Positions 24,371-33,607 of a stretch of DNA of 50,685 bases are shown here, in pieces. The position numbers and the translations under genes were made by a program. Each line of letters starts with the position of its first letter. The first letter of the stretch is position 1. Under the pieces are notes generated by a model. It was not told where the DNA came from, searched no databases, and saw only the letters and a program-made list of their open reading frames with translations. Origin of the DNA: Clostridia bacterium. Lineage in GTDB: Bacteria; Bacillota; Clostridia; Oscillospirales; CAG-272. The stretch is from the NCBI GenBank assembly GCA_017446155.1, contig JAFSRI010000053.1:234830-285514 (forward strand), written 5' to 3'.

Positions 24371-26686
24371 ATGAAATCGAAAGCCATAAAAATCGCTTCG
24401 TTCGTTCTGGCGCTTACGCTTTTGACAGCCGTTTTTACGGCGTTTGGAGCATCTTGGCAAGACGAGAGCGATAATATCGAGCCGACAGAGGTGCCGTTGC
24501 TCGTTATAATTGCGAGCTTTGACGCAAACGGAAACGGCAAGGATGATTTTGACGCGAGCAATCCGAGCAAGCTGTATTCCGACAAGACAAAGGATTACTA
24601 CGGCGAACAGTGGGCGGCGACAAAGCCGGAAGATCACTATGATTGGATATTCGGCAAAACAAATCGCTGGTCGCTGACGAATTTCTATAAAGAAATGACG
24701 CTGGGACGCGTATATTACGTTCCTGCGCAATTCGACAAAAAAGTTCCGGGGCAATTCGTTGAGGACGGTATTCTTTCAGTAGTGCTGAAAATGAAGCATC
24801 CGGGCGCGAGCAATGCGGCAGCAACGACGATTTCCGCTATAATCAAAGCGACGGACGAGTATGTCGATTTCTCAAAATTTGACAAAAACCGCGACGGCAA
24901 GGTTACGCAGACCGAGCTTGGCATCGTTATTTTCAACGCGGGAGCCGACCACGCTTACACCGGAACATATGCAAATACTTCGTATCCGAAGGGATATTTT
25001 GCCGTTCACGGCACGTCGCAGACAAACTCCGTAACGCTTGACGGAGTTAAGCTGACATCCGAAAACGCAAAGGGAAATATCTCAAACATGGGCGAATACG
25101 CAACTGTCGGCAACCATATTACCCTTGGCGTTATAGCTCACGAGCTTGCCCATAACTTGGGTGCCGAGGACCTTTATGAGCGCAACCCCGGCTACGGCGG
25201 AATAAAAATAGGCGGATGGCCCATGCCTTATTATTTCTCGCTGCAATGTCTTGGCAACAACGCAGGCGGAGGCGCGCGCCCCGCTTATGAGGATCCGTAT
25301 CATCGGCTTTATCTCGGCTGGGCAGATCAGCAGATCTGCGACGGCGAGGGTGAATATACGCTTTATTCAACAATGACCGGCAAATATAAAGTGCTCAGGA
25401 TCAACACTCCGGACCCTATGGAATATTTCTTGGTTGAGGTTCGCTACGGCGAGGGATTTGAGGCGTCTATGCTTGGTGAAAAGCAGGGCGGAATACTTGT
25501 GTGGCACATCGACGACGCTATAAACAGCGTAAACTTTTCAGGCGGAAACGCCTGCACGCCGTTTTATACAACGCCGGGCGCTACATCGCCTCATGACCCG
25601 GGCATCGTGCCGCTTTTCAGAACAGGCTGGAACAAAAAGGGCACATTGATAAATTCAACAAGACCTTCCGGTTCCGCCGCTTGCTATTATCTGAGCGATG
25701 ATCCTACGACGGCGATCTTCGACTCGTCGAATTTCCATTCGCCGACAAACGGAACGACCTCTCTCAACTCTTATCCGAGCAACTGGATAGGTCCTGAAAC
25801 GTATAACTTGCACATTGAGGTTTTGAGCAAGCCCGGACAAGAAATGAAAATAAAGGTTTCAACGCAGATGAACGCCGTTCTGACGCCCAATATTACCGTT
25901 TCGTCAACGGCACAGACGCTGACCTCGCTTACACTTTCGGGAACGGTGATTTCGGCAAACGGAGATAAGCTCGACGGGTTCGGGTTTATACTGTCAAAAG
26001 AGAACGAACCGACAAGAGAAAACGGCACGTTTGTGCCGGCAACACTTTCCGACGACGGCAAGAACTTCACCGCCACGATTGAAGGACTTGAACAGAGCAC
26101 AAGATACTTTTTCGTTTCATGTGCGTCAAATGAAAACGGTGAAGCGAAAAGCAGTATAGCGAGCATGATGACGCAAAGTCCCGCGATGGAAAAGACGTAT
26201 TTCCTTGTCAGAATGTATAAGAATCTCAAAGGAGATATGACGGGGCTGACCGAAAAGAAAGTCAAATTCGGTGAAACACTGACGTATACTTTCCCGATGG
26301 AAAGAAAAGGATATACGTTTGTCGGTTGGTATCTTGACGAGGACTATACAGAACAGTATGACATGTCGTACACTCAAAACGAATACGGTGTGATAACGCT
26401 GTATGCAAAGTGGGAAGAGGGCGAGTTTGAAACAACGACCACCCAGACGACGACGGCTGAAACGACGACGGAACAAACGACCGTTTTGCCCGTAACCGAA
26501 ACGACATCGACGACGGTTCAAACAACAGCTCAAACGGAAACGACGCTTGAAACCACATCCGTCAACGCCCCGGCGGCAGAAGAGAAAAGCGGCGGTTGCC
26601 GTTCATCTGTCGGCGTCGGCGCTTCGATGATAATTGCGGCGTTTGCAGGCGTGGGCGCTGTGATTTTAAGAAAAAAACGTAAATAG
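24371..26686 (+). CDS. Secreted M6-family metalloprotease with C-terminal anchor
   Basis: 771 aa. Signal peptide 1-27. The catalytic domain has HELAH at 257-261 followed by NLGAEDLYE, the pattern of M6 (immune inhibitor A-like) zinc proteases. Just before it lies a textbook EF-hand loop (171-182, DKNRDGKVTQTE) and an earlier DANGNGKDDFD, suggesting calcium dependence. HIDD and related Asp/Gly turns continue to about 500. Then come a fibronectin-III-like domain (about 505-605), one Listeria-Bacteroides-type repeat (GYTFVGWYLDEDYTEQY; ITLYAKWEE, about 630-675), a Thr-rich linker (about 680-735) and a tail with GGC, one membrane helix and RKKRK. That tail resembles rhombosortase/Synerg-CTERM-type sorting signals. 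Confidence 0.87.
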   Translation: MKSKAIKIASFVLALTLLTAVFTAFGASWQDESDNIEPTEVPLLVIIASFDANGNGKDDFDASNPSKLYSDKTKDYYGEQWAATKPEDHYDWIFGKTNRWSLTNFYKEMTLGRVYYVPAQFDKKVPGQFVEDGILSVVLKMKHPGASNAAATTISAIIKATDEYVDFSKFDKNRDGKVTQTELGIVIFNAGADHAYTGTYANTSYPKGYFAVHGTSQTNSVTLDGVKLTSENAKGNISNMGEYATVGNHITLGVIAHELAHNLGAEDLYERNPGYGGIKIGGWPMPYYFSLQCLGNNAGGGARPAYEDPYHRLYLGWADQQICDGEGEYTLYSTMTGKYKVLRINTPDPMEYFLVEVRYGEGFEASMLGEKQGGILVWHIDDAINSVNFSGGNACTPFYTTPGATSPHDPGIVPLFRTGWNKKGTLINSTRPSGSAACYYLSDDPTTAIFDSSNFHSPTNGTTSLNSYPSNWIGPETYNLHIEVLSKPGQEMKIKVSTQMNAVLTPNITVSSTAQTLTSLTLSGTVISANGDKLDGFGFILSKENEPTRENGTFVPATLSDDGKNFTATIEGLEQSTRYFFVSCASNENGEAKSSIASMMTQSPAMEKTYFLVRMYKNLKGDMTGLTEKKVKFGETLTYTFPMERKGYTFVGWYLDEDYTEQYDMSYTQNEYGVITLYAKWEEGEFETTTTQTTTAETTTEQTTVLPVTETTSTTVQTTAQTETTLETTSVNAPAAEEKSGGCRSSVGVGASMIIAAFAGVGAVILRKKRK

Positions 26687-26737
26687 TTTTATCTCGGCTC
26701 GGGTGTCACAGCCTGAGCCGTAACCTTAAATATAAAA

Positions 26738-28003
26738 ATGAAGAACGATAATAAATTTAAAGAAAACGAAATTTGTTTTACATTCGGTGCGATAAGCGAT
26801 ATACACCTCACCGACGGCGGCGACGATTCCGAGAAGAAATTTCGCCAAGCGCTGAAAACGCTTTCCGCTTTTGCCGAAAACGGACTTGACGCCGTGCTCT
26901 GCGTAGGGGATCTTATCGACAGCAGAAAAGAGAGCCAAATAGAAAAATTCAAAGCGATATACGAAGACGAACTTTCCTATGACGTACCGCTTATATATTG
27001 CCTCGGCGATGGGCACGATGAGATTTGGACCGAGGGAGATGACGCGCCTCAAACGTTTGCGCGCATTTTCGGCGAAGAATATTTCAAAAAAGACGTCAAT
27101 ATGGAGATGGTAAAGCACGGCAACCGTCATTGTATAATAAACGGCTGCCATATCATAGCGCTTCAACCGATAAGTCGTTGCCCGATAAGATACGGCGACA
27201 AGACAAAGGCGTGGCTGAAAAAAACACTTGAACAAATAAATGACGAAAACGGCAAAATGCCGATAATCGTCATAACACATCCGATGATACATAACACGTG
27301 TTACGGAAGCTGTGAGGGCGACGAATGGGATACGGAAGAGCTGACGCCTATCCTTTCCGATTACGAGCAAATAATCGTTTTCGGCGGGCATTTGCATTTT
27401 CCCTTGATTGACGAAAGAAGTATCATGCAGACGGAATTTACGTCGGTCGGGTGCGGCGCGGTGAGATATATGGCGATAGAACACGCGTATATGTTTCAAC
27501 ACGGATATAACGTAAAAAACGCATATAGGTTTTCGCAGGGATTGTTGTGCGAGGTAGATTCCGGCGGCAACGTAAGAATAACAAGGCTCGACTTTTTGAA
27601 GGGAAGAATAATAAAATCGCCGTGGATGATCCTCAAAGGCGAAAAGAGATACGTTATGGAACGTATGCAAACCGCCTCAGCTCCGTGCTTTGATGGCGAC
27701 GGAAATATAACCGCAAGACGATTGAAAAACGAAATGGAGCAGACAACGTGTCAGCTTTCGTTTAACGCGGCATATGACGCGGATTTTGTTCATCACTACG
27801 AAATCGCCGTTGAAAACGAACACGGCACCGTGATAATGAAAAGGAAGTTGATAACAGACTTTTTCCGTGTTTGCAGTGCGGACGAGATGGCAAAAAGATG
27901 TTCCGCAGACGTAGGCGATATATTGCGCGAAGGATATACCGTGTATATTCAAGCCGTAAATTCATGGGGAAAGAAAAGCAAACCGATAAACAGGACTTTT
28001 TGA
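26738..28003 (+). CDS. Metallophosphoesterase (calcineurin-like) with variant GNHD motif
   Basis: 421 aa, no signal peptide. Metal-site motifs: D21-x-H23 (ISDIHL), GDLID (D58), THPMIH and GGHLH. The usual GNHD/E motif reads LGDGHDE (90-95), so the catalytic Asn is replaced and one residue is inserted. A C-terminal beta-rich domain follows (about 275-421, including FFRVCSADEMAKRC and YTVYIQAVNSWGKKSKP), likely a fibronectin-like fold. Similar proteins cleave cyclic nucleotides or phosphodiesters; substrate unknown. A stem without a T tract (26696-26719) separates it from the protease gene. Ribosome site poor. Confidence 0.82.
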   Translation: MKNDNKFKENEICFTFGAISDIHLTDGGDDSEKKFRQALKTLSAFAENGLDAVLCVGDLIDSRKESQIEKFKAIYEDELSYDVPLIYCLGDGHDEIWTEGDDAPQTFARIFGEEYFKKDVNMEMVKHGNRHCIINGCHIIALQPISRCPIRYGDKTKAWLKKTLEQINDENGKMPIIVITHPMIHNTCYGSCEGDEWDTEELTPILSDYEQIIVFGGHLHFPLIDERSIMQTEFTSVGCGAVRYMAIEHAYMFQHGYNVKNAYRFSQGLLCEVDSGGNVRITRLDFLKGRIIKSPWMILKGEKRYVMERMQTASAPCFDGDGNITARRLKNEMEQTTCQLSFNAAYDADFVHHYEIAVENEHGTVIMKRKLITDFFRVCSADEMAKRCSADVGDILREGYTVYIQAVNSWGKKSKPINRTF

Positions 28004-28149
28004 AAACCGACGGAGCGAACCCGGGCGATATGATTATAGATATATATTTTTCGGCAGGGGAATCGGGGTTAAATCGGCGCATATATAAGATGATAAATTC
28101 CGCCATGACCGTGAAAGAAATGCGATTTTGTAAAAAAGACGTTTTTATA

Positions 28150-28178
28150 TTGAAAAATCGCTTAGCAAGTGATATTAT
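28150..28178 (+). promoter_or_regulatory. Sigma-A promoter of the yhaM-like gene
   Basis: TTGAAA, 17-bp spacer, TATTAT, 36 bp before the start codon. Confidence 0.72.
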
Positions 28179-28214
28179 GATACGGTAAAAAGAAAACCGA
28201 GGGGAAAAAAGAAA

Positions 28215-29135
28215 ATGCAAAGAGTGATGATAAAAGACTTTAAAGACGGCAAAATTTCTCACGCAAACGTGTTTTGTATGCTCGTTGACGTAACACAAAA
28301 GGAAACGAGAACGGGGTCGTCGTTTATAATATTCACAATAACGGACGGCAAGGACGAAGTTGCGGCGAGAATGTGGGATATGAAGCGGTCGGACTTTCCG
28401 TATGAGCCGGGAAATATAATTTGCGTTTCACTTGACAGCCAAATGTATAACGGCGCGCTTAATTTTATAGCGAGTTCCGTGCGTGCTGTCGGCCCTTACG
28501 ACGGCGTTAAAGAGGAAGATTTTATCCCGAGCGCGCCGATTCCTGCTCAGGAAATGTACGATTATATTTACGATACTTTCTGCTCGCTTCAAAACGAGTC
28601 GTTGAAAAACATAGGCACGGCGATATATGAAGACTATAAAGAAAAACTTTTGATTTGGCCGGCGGCGCAGAAAATGCACCATAATATCCGCGCGGGACTT
28701 TTGTATCATATGTACAGGATGCTCCTCTCGGCCGAGGCGGCTGTAAAGGCGTATCCCGAAGTTGACGCCGAAATGGTTAAAGCAGGGGTGGCTCTGCACG
28801 ATGTGGGAAAATTGGAAGAGATGACGGCGACGAATTTGGGATTCGGCGAATATACTGCCGACGGCACATTGTTCGGACATCTTTACCTCGGTATGCGAAT
28901 GATAGAAAGATACGGCGAGAAGCTCGACGCCGACGAAAAAACCGTAAAACATCTTATGCATATAATTGCGTCGCATCACGGCAAAAGAGAGTTCGGCGCG
29001 ATACAACTTCCGCAGACGACGGAAGCATATATCGTAAGCGAGTTGGATATGCTTGACGCTCAGTTATATATTTATGAAAAAGCCGATGAAGAGCTCGGCT
29101 CCGGCGAATTTACGCGTGACCATTTTAAGTTTTAA
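28215..29135 (+). CDS. 3'-5' exoribonuclease YhaM-like (OB fold plus HD domain)
   Basis: 306 aa. An OB fold at about 1-95 (SSFIIFTITDGKDEVAARMW is the nucleic-acid anti-codon-like strand set) is joined to an HD phosphohydrolase domain with H165 (LLYHMYRM), H195-D196 (ALHDVGKLEE), the GHLYLG helix and IIASHHGKREFG. This order matches YhaM/CBF1, Mn-dependent exonucleases acting on RNA and single-stranded DNA. Good ribosome site (GAGGGGAAA). It stands alone with its own promoter. Confidence 0.88.
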   Translation: MQRVMIKDFKDGKISHANVFCMLVDVTQKETRTGSSFIIFTITDGKDEVAARMWDMKRSDFPYEPGNIICVSLDSQMYNGALNFIASSVRAVGPYDGVKEEDFIPSAPIPAQEMYDYIYDTFCSLQNESLKNIGTAIYEDYKEKLLIWPAAQKMHHNIRAGLLYHMYRMLLSAEAAVKAYPEVDAEMVKAGVALHDVGKLEEMTATNLGFGEYTADGTLFGHLYLGMRMIERYGEKLDADEKTVKHLMHIIASHHGKREFGAIQLPQTTEAYIVSELDMLDAQLYIYEKADEELGSGEFTRDHFKF

Positions 29136-29143
29136 AAAACTGT

Positions 29144-29186
29144 CCGGTGAACGCATGAATCCCGACTTTTTCATGTGTTCAGCCGG
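29144..29186. repeat. Imperfect long hairpin downstream of yhaM-like gene
   Basis: CCGGTGAACGCATGAA pairs with TTCATGTGTTCAGCCGG with one mismatch and one bulge across a 10-nt loop. No T tract follows. It may be an mRNA-end structure or a weak terminator. Confidence 0.45.
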
Positions 29187-29313
29187 GAATGATCCGGGCG
29201 TTAAAATGAACGGATTACACTAAATTAAAAAAAATTATTATTTCGACTGCGAAACCGGATACGCGAATAGTGTGCCGAGGTCGAAAAACTTGTTTAAAAA
29301 GAGCAATTTCAAA

Positions 29314-30558
29314 ATGAAAAGAAAAGAACTGAAAAACGCCGTTCTAATCGGCGTAATTTGCATTTTTACATATCTTGCGTGTTACTATTTGAGGAATGTA
29401 CTCAGCGTCTTTACCCCTCAGATGAAGGACACGGAATTTTTCACCGAAAGCAGTTTGGCTATGCTGTCGTCGATATATATGATAGCATATGCGGCGGGGC
29501 AACTTGTAAACGGCGTTTTGGGCGACATAATAAAGCCGAAATATATGGTGATGATAGGGCTTACGGTTGCCGGTGCGGCTATGATAATTTTCCCGACAAA
29601 CCATATATATGCTGTCAGCGCAGTTTGTTTTGCATTGCTCGGTGTGGGGCTGTCTATGCTCCGCGGACCGCTGGTGAAGGTAATATCCGAGAACACCCTG
29701 CCGGATTATGCGCGAATAATATGCGTGTTGCTGTCGTTTGTGTCGTTTTTGGGGCCGTTTGTCGCGGGACTGTTTGCGATTTGGATGCAATGGGAGACAG
29801 CATTCACCGTTTCCGGAATTATTTCGGTTGCCATGGCTTTGCTCAGTTTCGGACTTTTGTCTGTACTTGAAAAGAAGGGCATAGTAAAGCCGATTGAAAT
29901 AAAACAGATCGAAAAGCGCAAAATAGACATCATCGGTGTTTTCAAGATTGAGCGGTTTATCCCGTTTTTGTTCATCGGAATGATAGTTGAAATTTCCGCT
30001 ACGTCCATTGCGTTTTGGATTCCGACCTATATTACCGACTATCTCACGTTTCCCGAAAAATCGGCGGGTGTGCTTTTCTCCGCCGTGTCGCTTGTAAAAT
30101 CATTCAGCCCGTTTCTTTGCCTGTTTTTGATAAAACTGTTTAAGGAAAACGACGTAAAACTCATGCGCGTGATGTTCGCCGTTTCCGCCGGGCTGTATGC
30201 AGCAATGTTCTTTGTAGCTCAGCCTTGGGTAAATATTATTTTGTTTATGTTTGCCATTATGTCTACAAGCATCGCCTCGTCAACTATTTGGAGCATATAC
30301 ATTCCCGGTCTCGGCAAAAGCGGCAAGGTGTCGAGTGCAAACGGCGTGATGGACTGTTCAGGATATATCGGGGCGGCCGTCATGAACTCGGTTTTCGCGA
30401 TTGTAAAGACCTCGTTTGACTGGAAGGGAATGATTATCGCTTGGATGGGCGTTATGATAGCGGGAATTTTACTGACGTTTTTTGCGGCAAAGAAGGAAAC
30501 AAGCGGAAATATTCAGCCGGGCGAACAACTTCCGCCGAGCGAAAACACAAATCAATGA
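29314..30558 (+). CDS. MFS transporter, organophosphate:phosphate antiporter-like
   Basis: From ATG 29314 (MKRKELKNAV) 414 aa; an in-frame GTG at 29272 would add 14 residues. About twelve membrane helices. The first helix carries FTYLACYYLRNVLSVFTPQM, close to the YxxRxxxS/TPxM pattern of GlpT/UhpT-type transporters, and helix 2-3 contains AYAAGQLVNGVLGDIIKPKYMV, the MFS loop motif. Substrate likely an organic phosphate such as glycerol-3-phosphate or hexose-phosphate, but that is inference. No clear ribosome site. The adjacent galT and sugar-kinase genes fit a sugar-phosphate theme loosely. Confidence 0.83.
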   Translation: MKRKELKNAVLIGVICIFTYLACYYLRNVLSVFTPQMKDTEFFTESSLAMLSSIYMIAYAAGQLVNGVLGDIIKPKYMVMIGLTVAGAAMIIFPTNHIYAVSAVCFALLGVGLSMLRGPLVKVISENTLPDYARIICVLLSFVSFLGPFVAGLFAIWMQWETAFTVSGIISVAMALLSFGLLSVLEKKGIVKPIEIKQIEKRKIDIIGVFKIERFIPFLFIGMIVEISATSIAFWIPTYITDYLTFPEKSAGVLFSAVSLVKSFSPFLCLFLIKLFKENDVKLMRVMFAVSAGLYAAMFFVAQPWVNIILFMFAIMSTSIASSTIWSIYIPGLGKSGKVSSANGVMDCSGYIGAAVMNSVFAIVKTSFDWKGMIIAWMGVMIAGILLTFFAAKKETSGNIQPGEQLPPSENTNQ

Positions 30559-30565
30559 CGTATTA

Positions 30566-30597
30566 CCCCCGGGGAGATTTCTCTCTCGGGGGCTTTG
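30566..30597 (+). terminator. Probable terminator after the MFS gene
   Basis: CCCCCG pairs with CGGGGG (30566-30571, 30587-30592) with further G-U/G-C pairing in the inner arm, followed by CTTTG. The T tract is short, so efficiency is uncertain. Confidence 0.55.
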
Positions 30598-30650
30598 ACG
30601 TATTTGAGATGTAAGAAAACAATATACCGCATTCGGAAAATTATTTATAC

Positions 30651-30679
30651 TTGTAATTTTATTTTACCTATGATAAAAT
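30651..30679 (+). promoter_or_regulatory. Possible sigma-A promoter for rlmL-like/galT
   Basis: TTGTAA, 17-bp spacer, TAAAAT, 30 bp before ATG 30710. The -35 is weak. Confidence 0.5.
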
Positions 30680-30709
30680 ATATAAAAATCAGCATTTAAA
30701 GGATGAAAA

Positions 30710-31837
30710 ATGGCGTATAAATTTGTTGCGAGCTGTCTTTTCGGGCTTGAAAGTTTTTTGGGCGAAGAGATTGACGCGCTGGGATGTAAAAGAACGGAAA
30801 CGATAGACGGCAGGGTATACTTCGAGGGCGACATATCGACATTTGCAAAGGCGAATATATGGCTGAGAACAGCCGAGCGAGTGTTTTTGCTGCTTGGAAG
30901 TTTTCCCGCGCCGACGTTTGACGCACTGTTTGAGGGCGTAAAAAGCATAACGCTTGAAGAATTTATCGGTGAAAAAGACGGGTTTGTCGTTTCGGGACAC
31001 TCGATAAAAAGCGTGCTGACAAGTATTCCCGCATGTCAGAAAATTGTTAAAAAGGCGATGGCGGAGCGACTTGGAAAAGCATACGGCGTAAAATGGCTTG
31101 AAGAAACGGGCGTCAAGCATCAAATGGAATTTTTCATTCTCAAAGACAAGGCTGACATAATGCTCGATCTGTCGGGCGTTGCGCTTCACAAGAGAGGATA
31201 CAGACCGATCACCGTCGACGCGCCGCTCAGAGAAACACTTGCCGCGGCACTCGTTAAAGTTTCGCGGCCGAGAGAGGATGTGCTGTTTTGGGATCCGATG
31301 TGCGGTTCGGGCACTATACCGATAGAGGCGGCGCTGATAATGACGAACACCGCGCCGGGGCTGAACCGCGCCTTTGACGCGGAAAAGTTTGATTTTATTC
31401 CGAAAAGAATATGGGACGATGCGCGGAACGAGGCAAGGTCGCTTATAAAAAGCACGAATTTTGAGGCGTATGCGTCGGATATAGACCCTGCGTGCGTTGA
31501 AACGGCGAAAAAGTCGGTTATAAACGCCGGTATGGAAAAAACGGTAAAAGTTTTTCGCCGTAACGCTCTTGAAATAACAGCCGACGGACGGCGCGGAACG
31601 ATCGTGTGCAATCCGCCTTACGGCGAGCGGCTGATGGATATAAAAGAGGCGGAAAAACTCTATTCTGCGATGGGCAGGCATTTCCGAACGCTTGAACCGT
31701 GGCAGATATATATAATTACGAATAACGAGAGTTTTGAAAAATTTTACGGCAGGCGCGCCGACAAAAAACGCAAATTATATAACGGAATGATACCGTGCGT
31801 ATATTATCAATTCTTTAAGAAGAGGGACGGAAAATGA
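30710..31837 (+). CDS. THUMP-domain class I SAM RNA methyltransferase, RlmL-like
   Basis: 375 aa. The ferredoxin-like front (VASCLFGLESFLGEEI; VYFEGDISTFAKANIWLRTAERV) and THUMP domain (to about 160) bind RNA. The methyltransferase domain has DPMCGSGTIPIEAAL (motif I), SDIDPACVETAKKS and CNPPYGERL (motif IV with NPPY), which indicates N2-guanine methylation. It corresponds to the Firmicutes YpsC/RlmL N-terminal-half type. The stop overlaps the galT start by 4 nt (ATGA). Confidence 0.92.
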   Translation: MAYKFVASCLFGLESFLGEEIDALGCKRTETIDGRVYFEGDISTFAKANIWLRTAERVFLLLGSFPAPTFDALFEGVKSITLEEFIGEKDGFVVSGHSIKSVLTSIPACQKIVKKAMAERLGKAYGVKWLEETGVKHQMEFFILKDKADIMLDLSGVALHKRGYRPITVDAPLRETLAAALVKVSRPREDVLFWDPMCGSGTIPIEAALIMTNTAPGLNRAFDAEKFDFIPKRIWDDARNEARSLIKSTNFEAYASDIDPACVETAKKSVINAGMEKTVKVFRRNALEITADGRRGTIVCNPPYGERLMDIKEAEKLYSAMGRHFRTLEPWQIYIITNNESFEKFYGRRADKKRKLYNGMIPCVYYQFFKKRDGK

Positions 31838-33327
31838 TTTTTGAGAGGATATCACAGCTTATCGACTACGCCGAGGAGAAAGGACTTATTGAGAGCTGCG
31901 ACAGGATTTGGGCGCAGAACAGGCTTATAGACGCGCTCGGACTTGACGGATATGAGGACGTTCGGCACGAAAAGGCGGAGCTGGAAGACATTTTAAAAGA
32001 GATAGACGATTATGCCGTGCAAAACGGTATAATCGAAACAGACAGCGTCGTGTTCCGCGATCTTTTCGACGCGAGAATAATGGGACTTCTCACTCCCGCG
32101 CCGCATGAAGTTATAGCGAAATTCAACGAAAAATACAATGTTTCGCCGATGAATGCCACCGACTGGTATTATGATTTTTCGCGTGCAACGGATTATATTC
32201 GTACATACAGAGTGAAAAAAGACCTGCGCTGGACGGTTGAGAGCAGATACGGAAAGATAGACATATCAATAAATCTTTCAAAGCCGGAAAAAGATCCGCG
32301 CGCGATAGCGGCGGCAAAGACGGCGCCGCAAAGCGGTTATCCAAAATGCGCCCTTTGCGCCGAAAATGAAGGATACGCCGGCAACGTTCGGGCGGCGGCA
32401 AGAGAAAATCACCGCATAATTCCAATGACGCTCGCGGGCGAGAAATGGTTTTTGCAATATTCGCCTTACGTTTATTACAACGAGCATTGTATTGCGCTTT
32501 CTTCCGTTCACAGACCGATGAAAGTCAACCGCGCCTTGTTTGACAAAATGCTTGATTTCGTGTCGATATTCCCGCATTATTTCATCGGCTCAAATGCCGA
32601 TCTGCCGATCGTCGGCGGTTCTATTCTCAGTCACGATCATATGCAGGGCGGCAGATATGAATTTGCAATGGAGCGCGCGCCGATTGTAAGAGAAATAACA
32701 TTCGACGGATTTGAAAACGTCAATGCCGGCATTGTCGATTGGCCGCTTTCAGTTATAAGGTTAAATTCTGCCGACAAAGCTGAGATCGCTTCTTTGGCTG
32801 AGAAAGTCCTTTCCGCGTGGCGCTCGTATACGGACGAGCAGGCGTTTATTTTTGCCGAAACGGACGGCGAAAAGCACAATACCATAACGCCCATCGCACG
32901 AAGAAGAGGCAAAAAATATGAGTTGGATTTGGTTTTGAGAAACAACATAACGACGCCGGAGCATCCATTGGGGCTTTATCATCCGCACGCGGAAAAACAC
33001 AATATTAAAAAAGAAAACATAGGGCTGATTGAGGTAATGGGCTTGGCGGTACTTCCGGCGAGGCTGAAAGACGAGATGAAAGCGCTTGCGGACGCTATAA
33101 TTTCGGGCGGTGACATAAGGGCCGATGAAAAGACGGCAAAACACGCCGACTGGTTTGATTCTTTCAAAGACAACTATACCTTTACGTCTGAGAACGTAGA
33201 TAATATTCTGTTTGAGCAGATAGGCAAAACGTTTGTGGCAGTTCTTGAAGACGCGGGCGTGTATAAACGTACTGAAGCCGGCGAAGAGGCGATGATGCGC
33301 TTTGTAAATGCCGCGGGCGGCAGATGA
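31834..33327 (+). CDS. galT: UDP-glucose--hexose-1-phosphate uridylyltransferase, class II
   Basis: Leloir-pathway enzyme exchanging UMP between UDP-glucose and galactose-1-phosphate. 497 aa, the size of the Firmicutes-specific class II (not the roughly 350-aa E. coli type). Recognisable parts: KFNEKYNVSPMNATDWYY in the N-terminal region, CALCAENEGYAG, NEHCIALSSVHRPMKV, GGSILSHDHMQGGRYEF (HxH-type active-site His) and GLYHPHAEKHNIKKENIGLIEVMGLA. No galK, galE or transporter is beside it. It is translationally coupled to the RNA methyltransferase gene, an unusual partner. Confidence 0.94.
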   Translation: MIFERISQLIDYAEEKGLIESCDRIWAQNRLIDALGLDGYEDVRHEKAELEDILKEIDDYAVQNGIIETDSVVFRDLFDARIMGLLTPAPHEVIAKFNEKYNVSPMNATDWYYDFSRATDYIRTYRVKKDLRWTVESRYGKIDISINLSKPEKDPRAIAAAKTAPQSGYPKCALCAENEGYAGNVRAAARENHRIIPMTLAGEKWFLQYSPYVYYNEHCIALSSVHRPMKVNRALFDKMLDFVSIFPHYFIGSNADLPIVGGSILSHDHMQGGRYEFAMERAPIVREITFDGFENVNAGIVDWPLSVIRLNSADKAEIASLAEKVLSAWRSYTDEQAFIFAETDGEKHNTITPIARRRGKKYELDLVLRNNITTPEHPLGLYHPHAEKHNIKKENIGLIEVMGLAVLPARLKDEMKALADAIISGGDIRADEKTAKHADWFDSFKDNYTFTSENVDNILFEQIGKTFVAVLEDAGVYKRTEAGEEAMMRFVNAAGGR

Positions 33328-33366
33328 CTTCATAAAAAAATACAATAAATCCCGCTTTTTGCACGG

Positions 33367-33395
33367 TTTACAAATCGCGCGGAGGCGGGTATAAT
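33367..33395 (+). promoter_or_regulatory. Sigma-A promoter of the second ECF operon
   Basis: TTTACA, 17-bp spacer, perfect TATAAT. About 212 bp before the start of the T component, so the transcript has a long leader. Confidence 0.78.
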
Positions 33396-33607
33396 TTGTT
33401 GTGTAAGTAAGGCGACGGCGCAAATAGACGGCGATGACAAATGCGGTAAATTATTTAATATCACATGTCTTGTAATATTTTTTTAATCCGACCGTCGATG
33501 CATCGCGTTGACATAAAACCGTCTTTTTAAGAAAACTTTTGCGGATTTATAATCAATCGACTCGGGAAAAGACGACAAAATTACAAATGAGGAGAGGGGG
33601 CGAGGAT
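33396..33607 (+). promoter_or_regulatory. Long 5' leader of the second ECF operon, possible riboswitch
   Basis: Stretch of roughly 200 nt between promoter and start codon, holding GC words (GGCGACGGCGCAAATAGACGGC), an A/T-rich middle and CCGTCGATGCATCGCG. Vitamin ECF operons are often riboswitch-controlled. I could not match cobalamin, TPP, FMN, folate or preQ1 consensus boxes by eye, so the class, if any, is unknown. Confidence 0.35.

Noticed and set aside
27871..28188. 105-codon frame overlapping the end of the phosphoesterase gene
   Set aside because: Alternative frame of a real gene running into a promoter region; no ribosome site or homology pattern.
33396..33607. Cobalamin or TPP riboswitch in the ECF leader
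   Set aside because: Consensus boxes were not seen; recorded only as a possible unknown leader.
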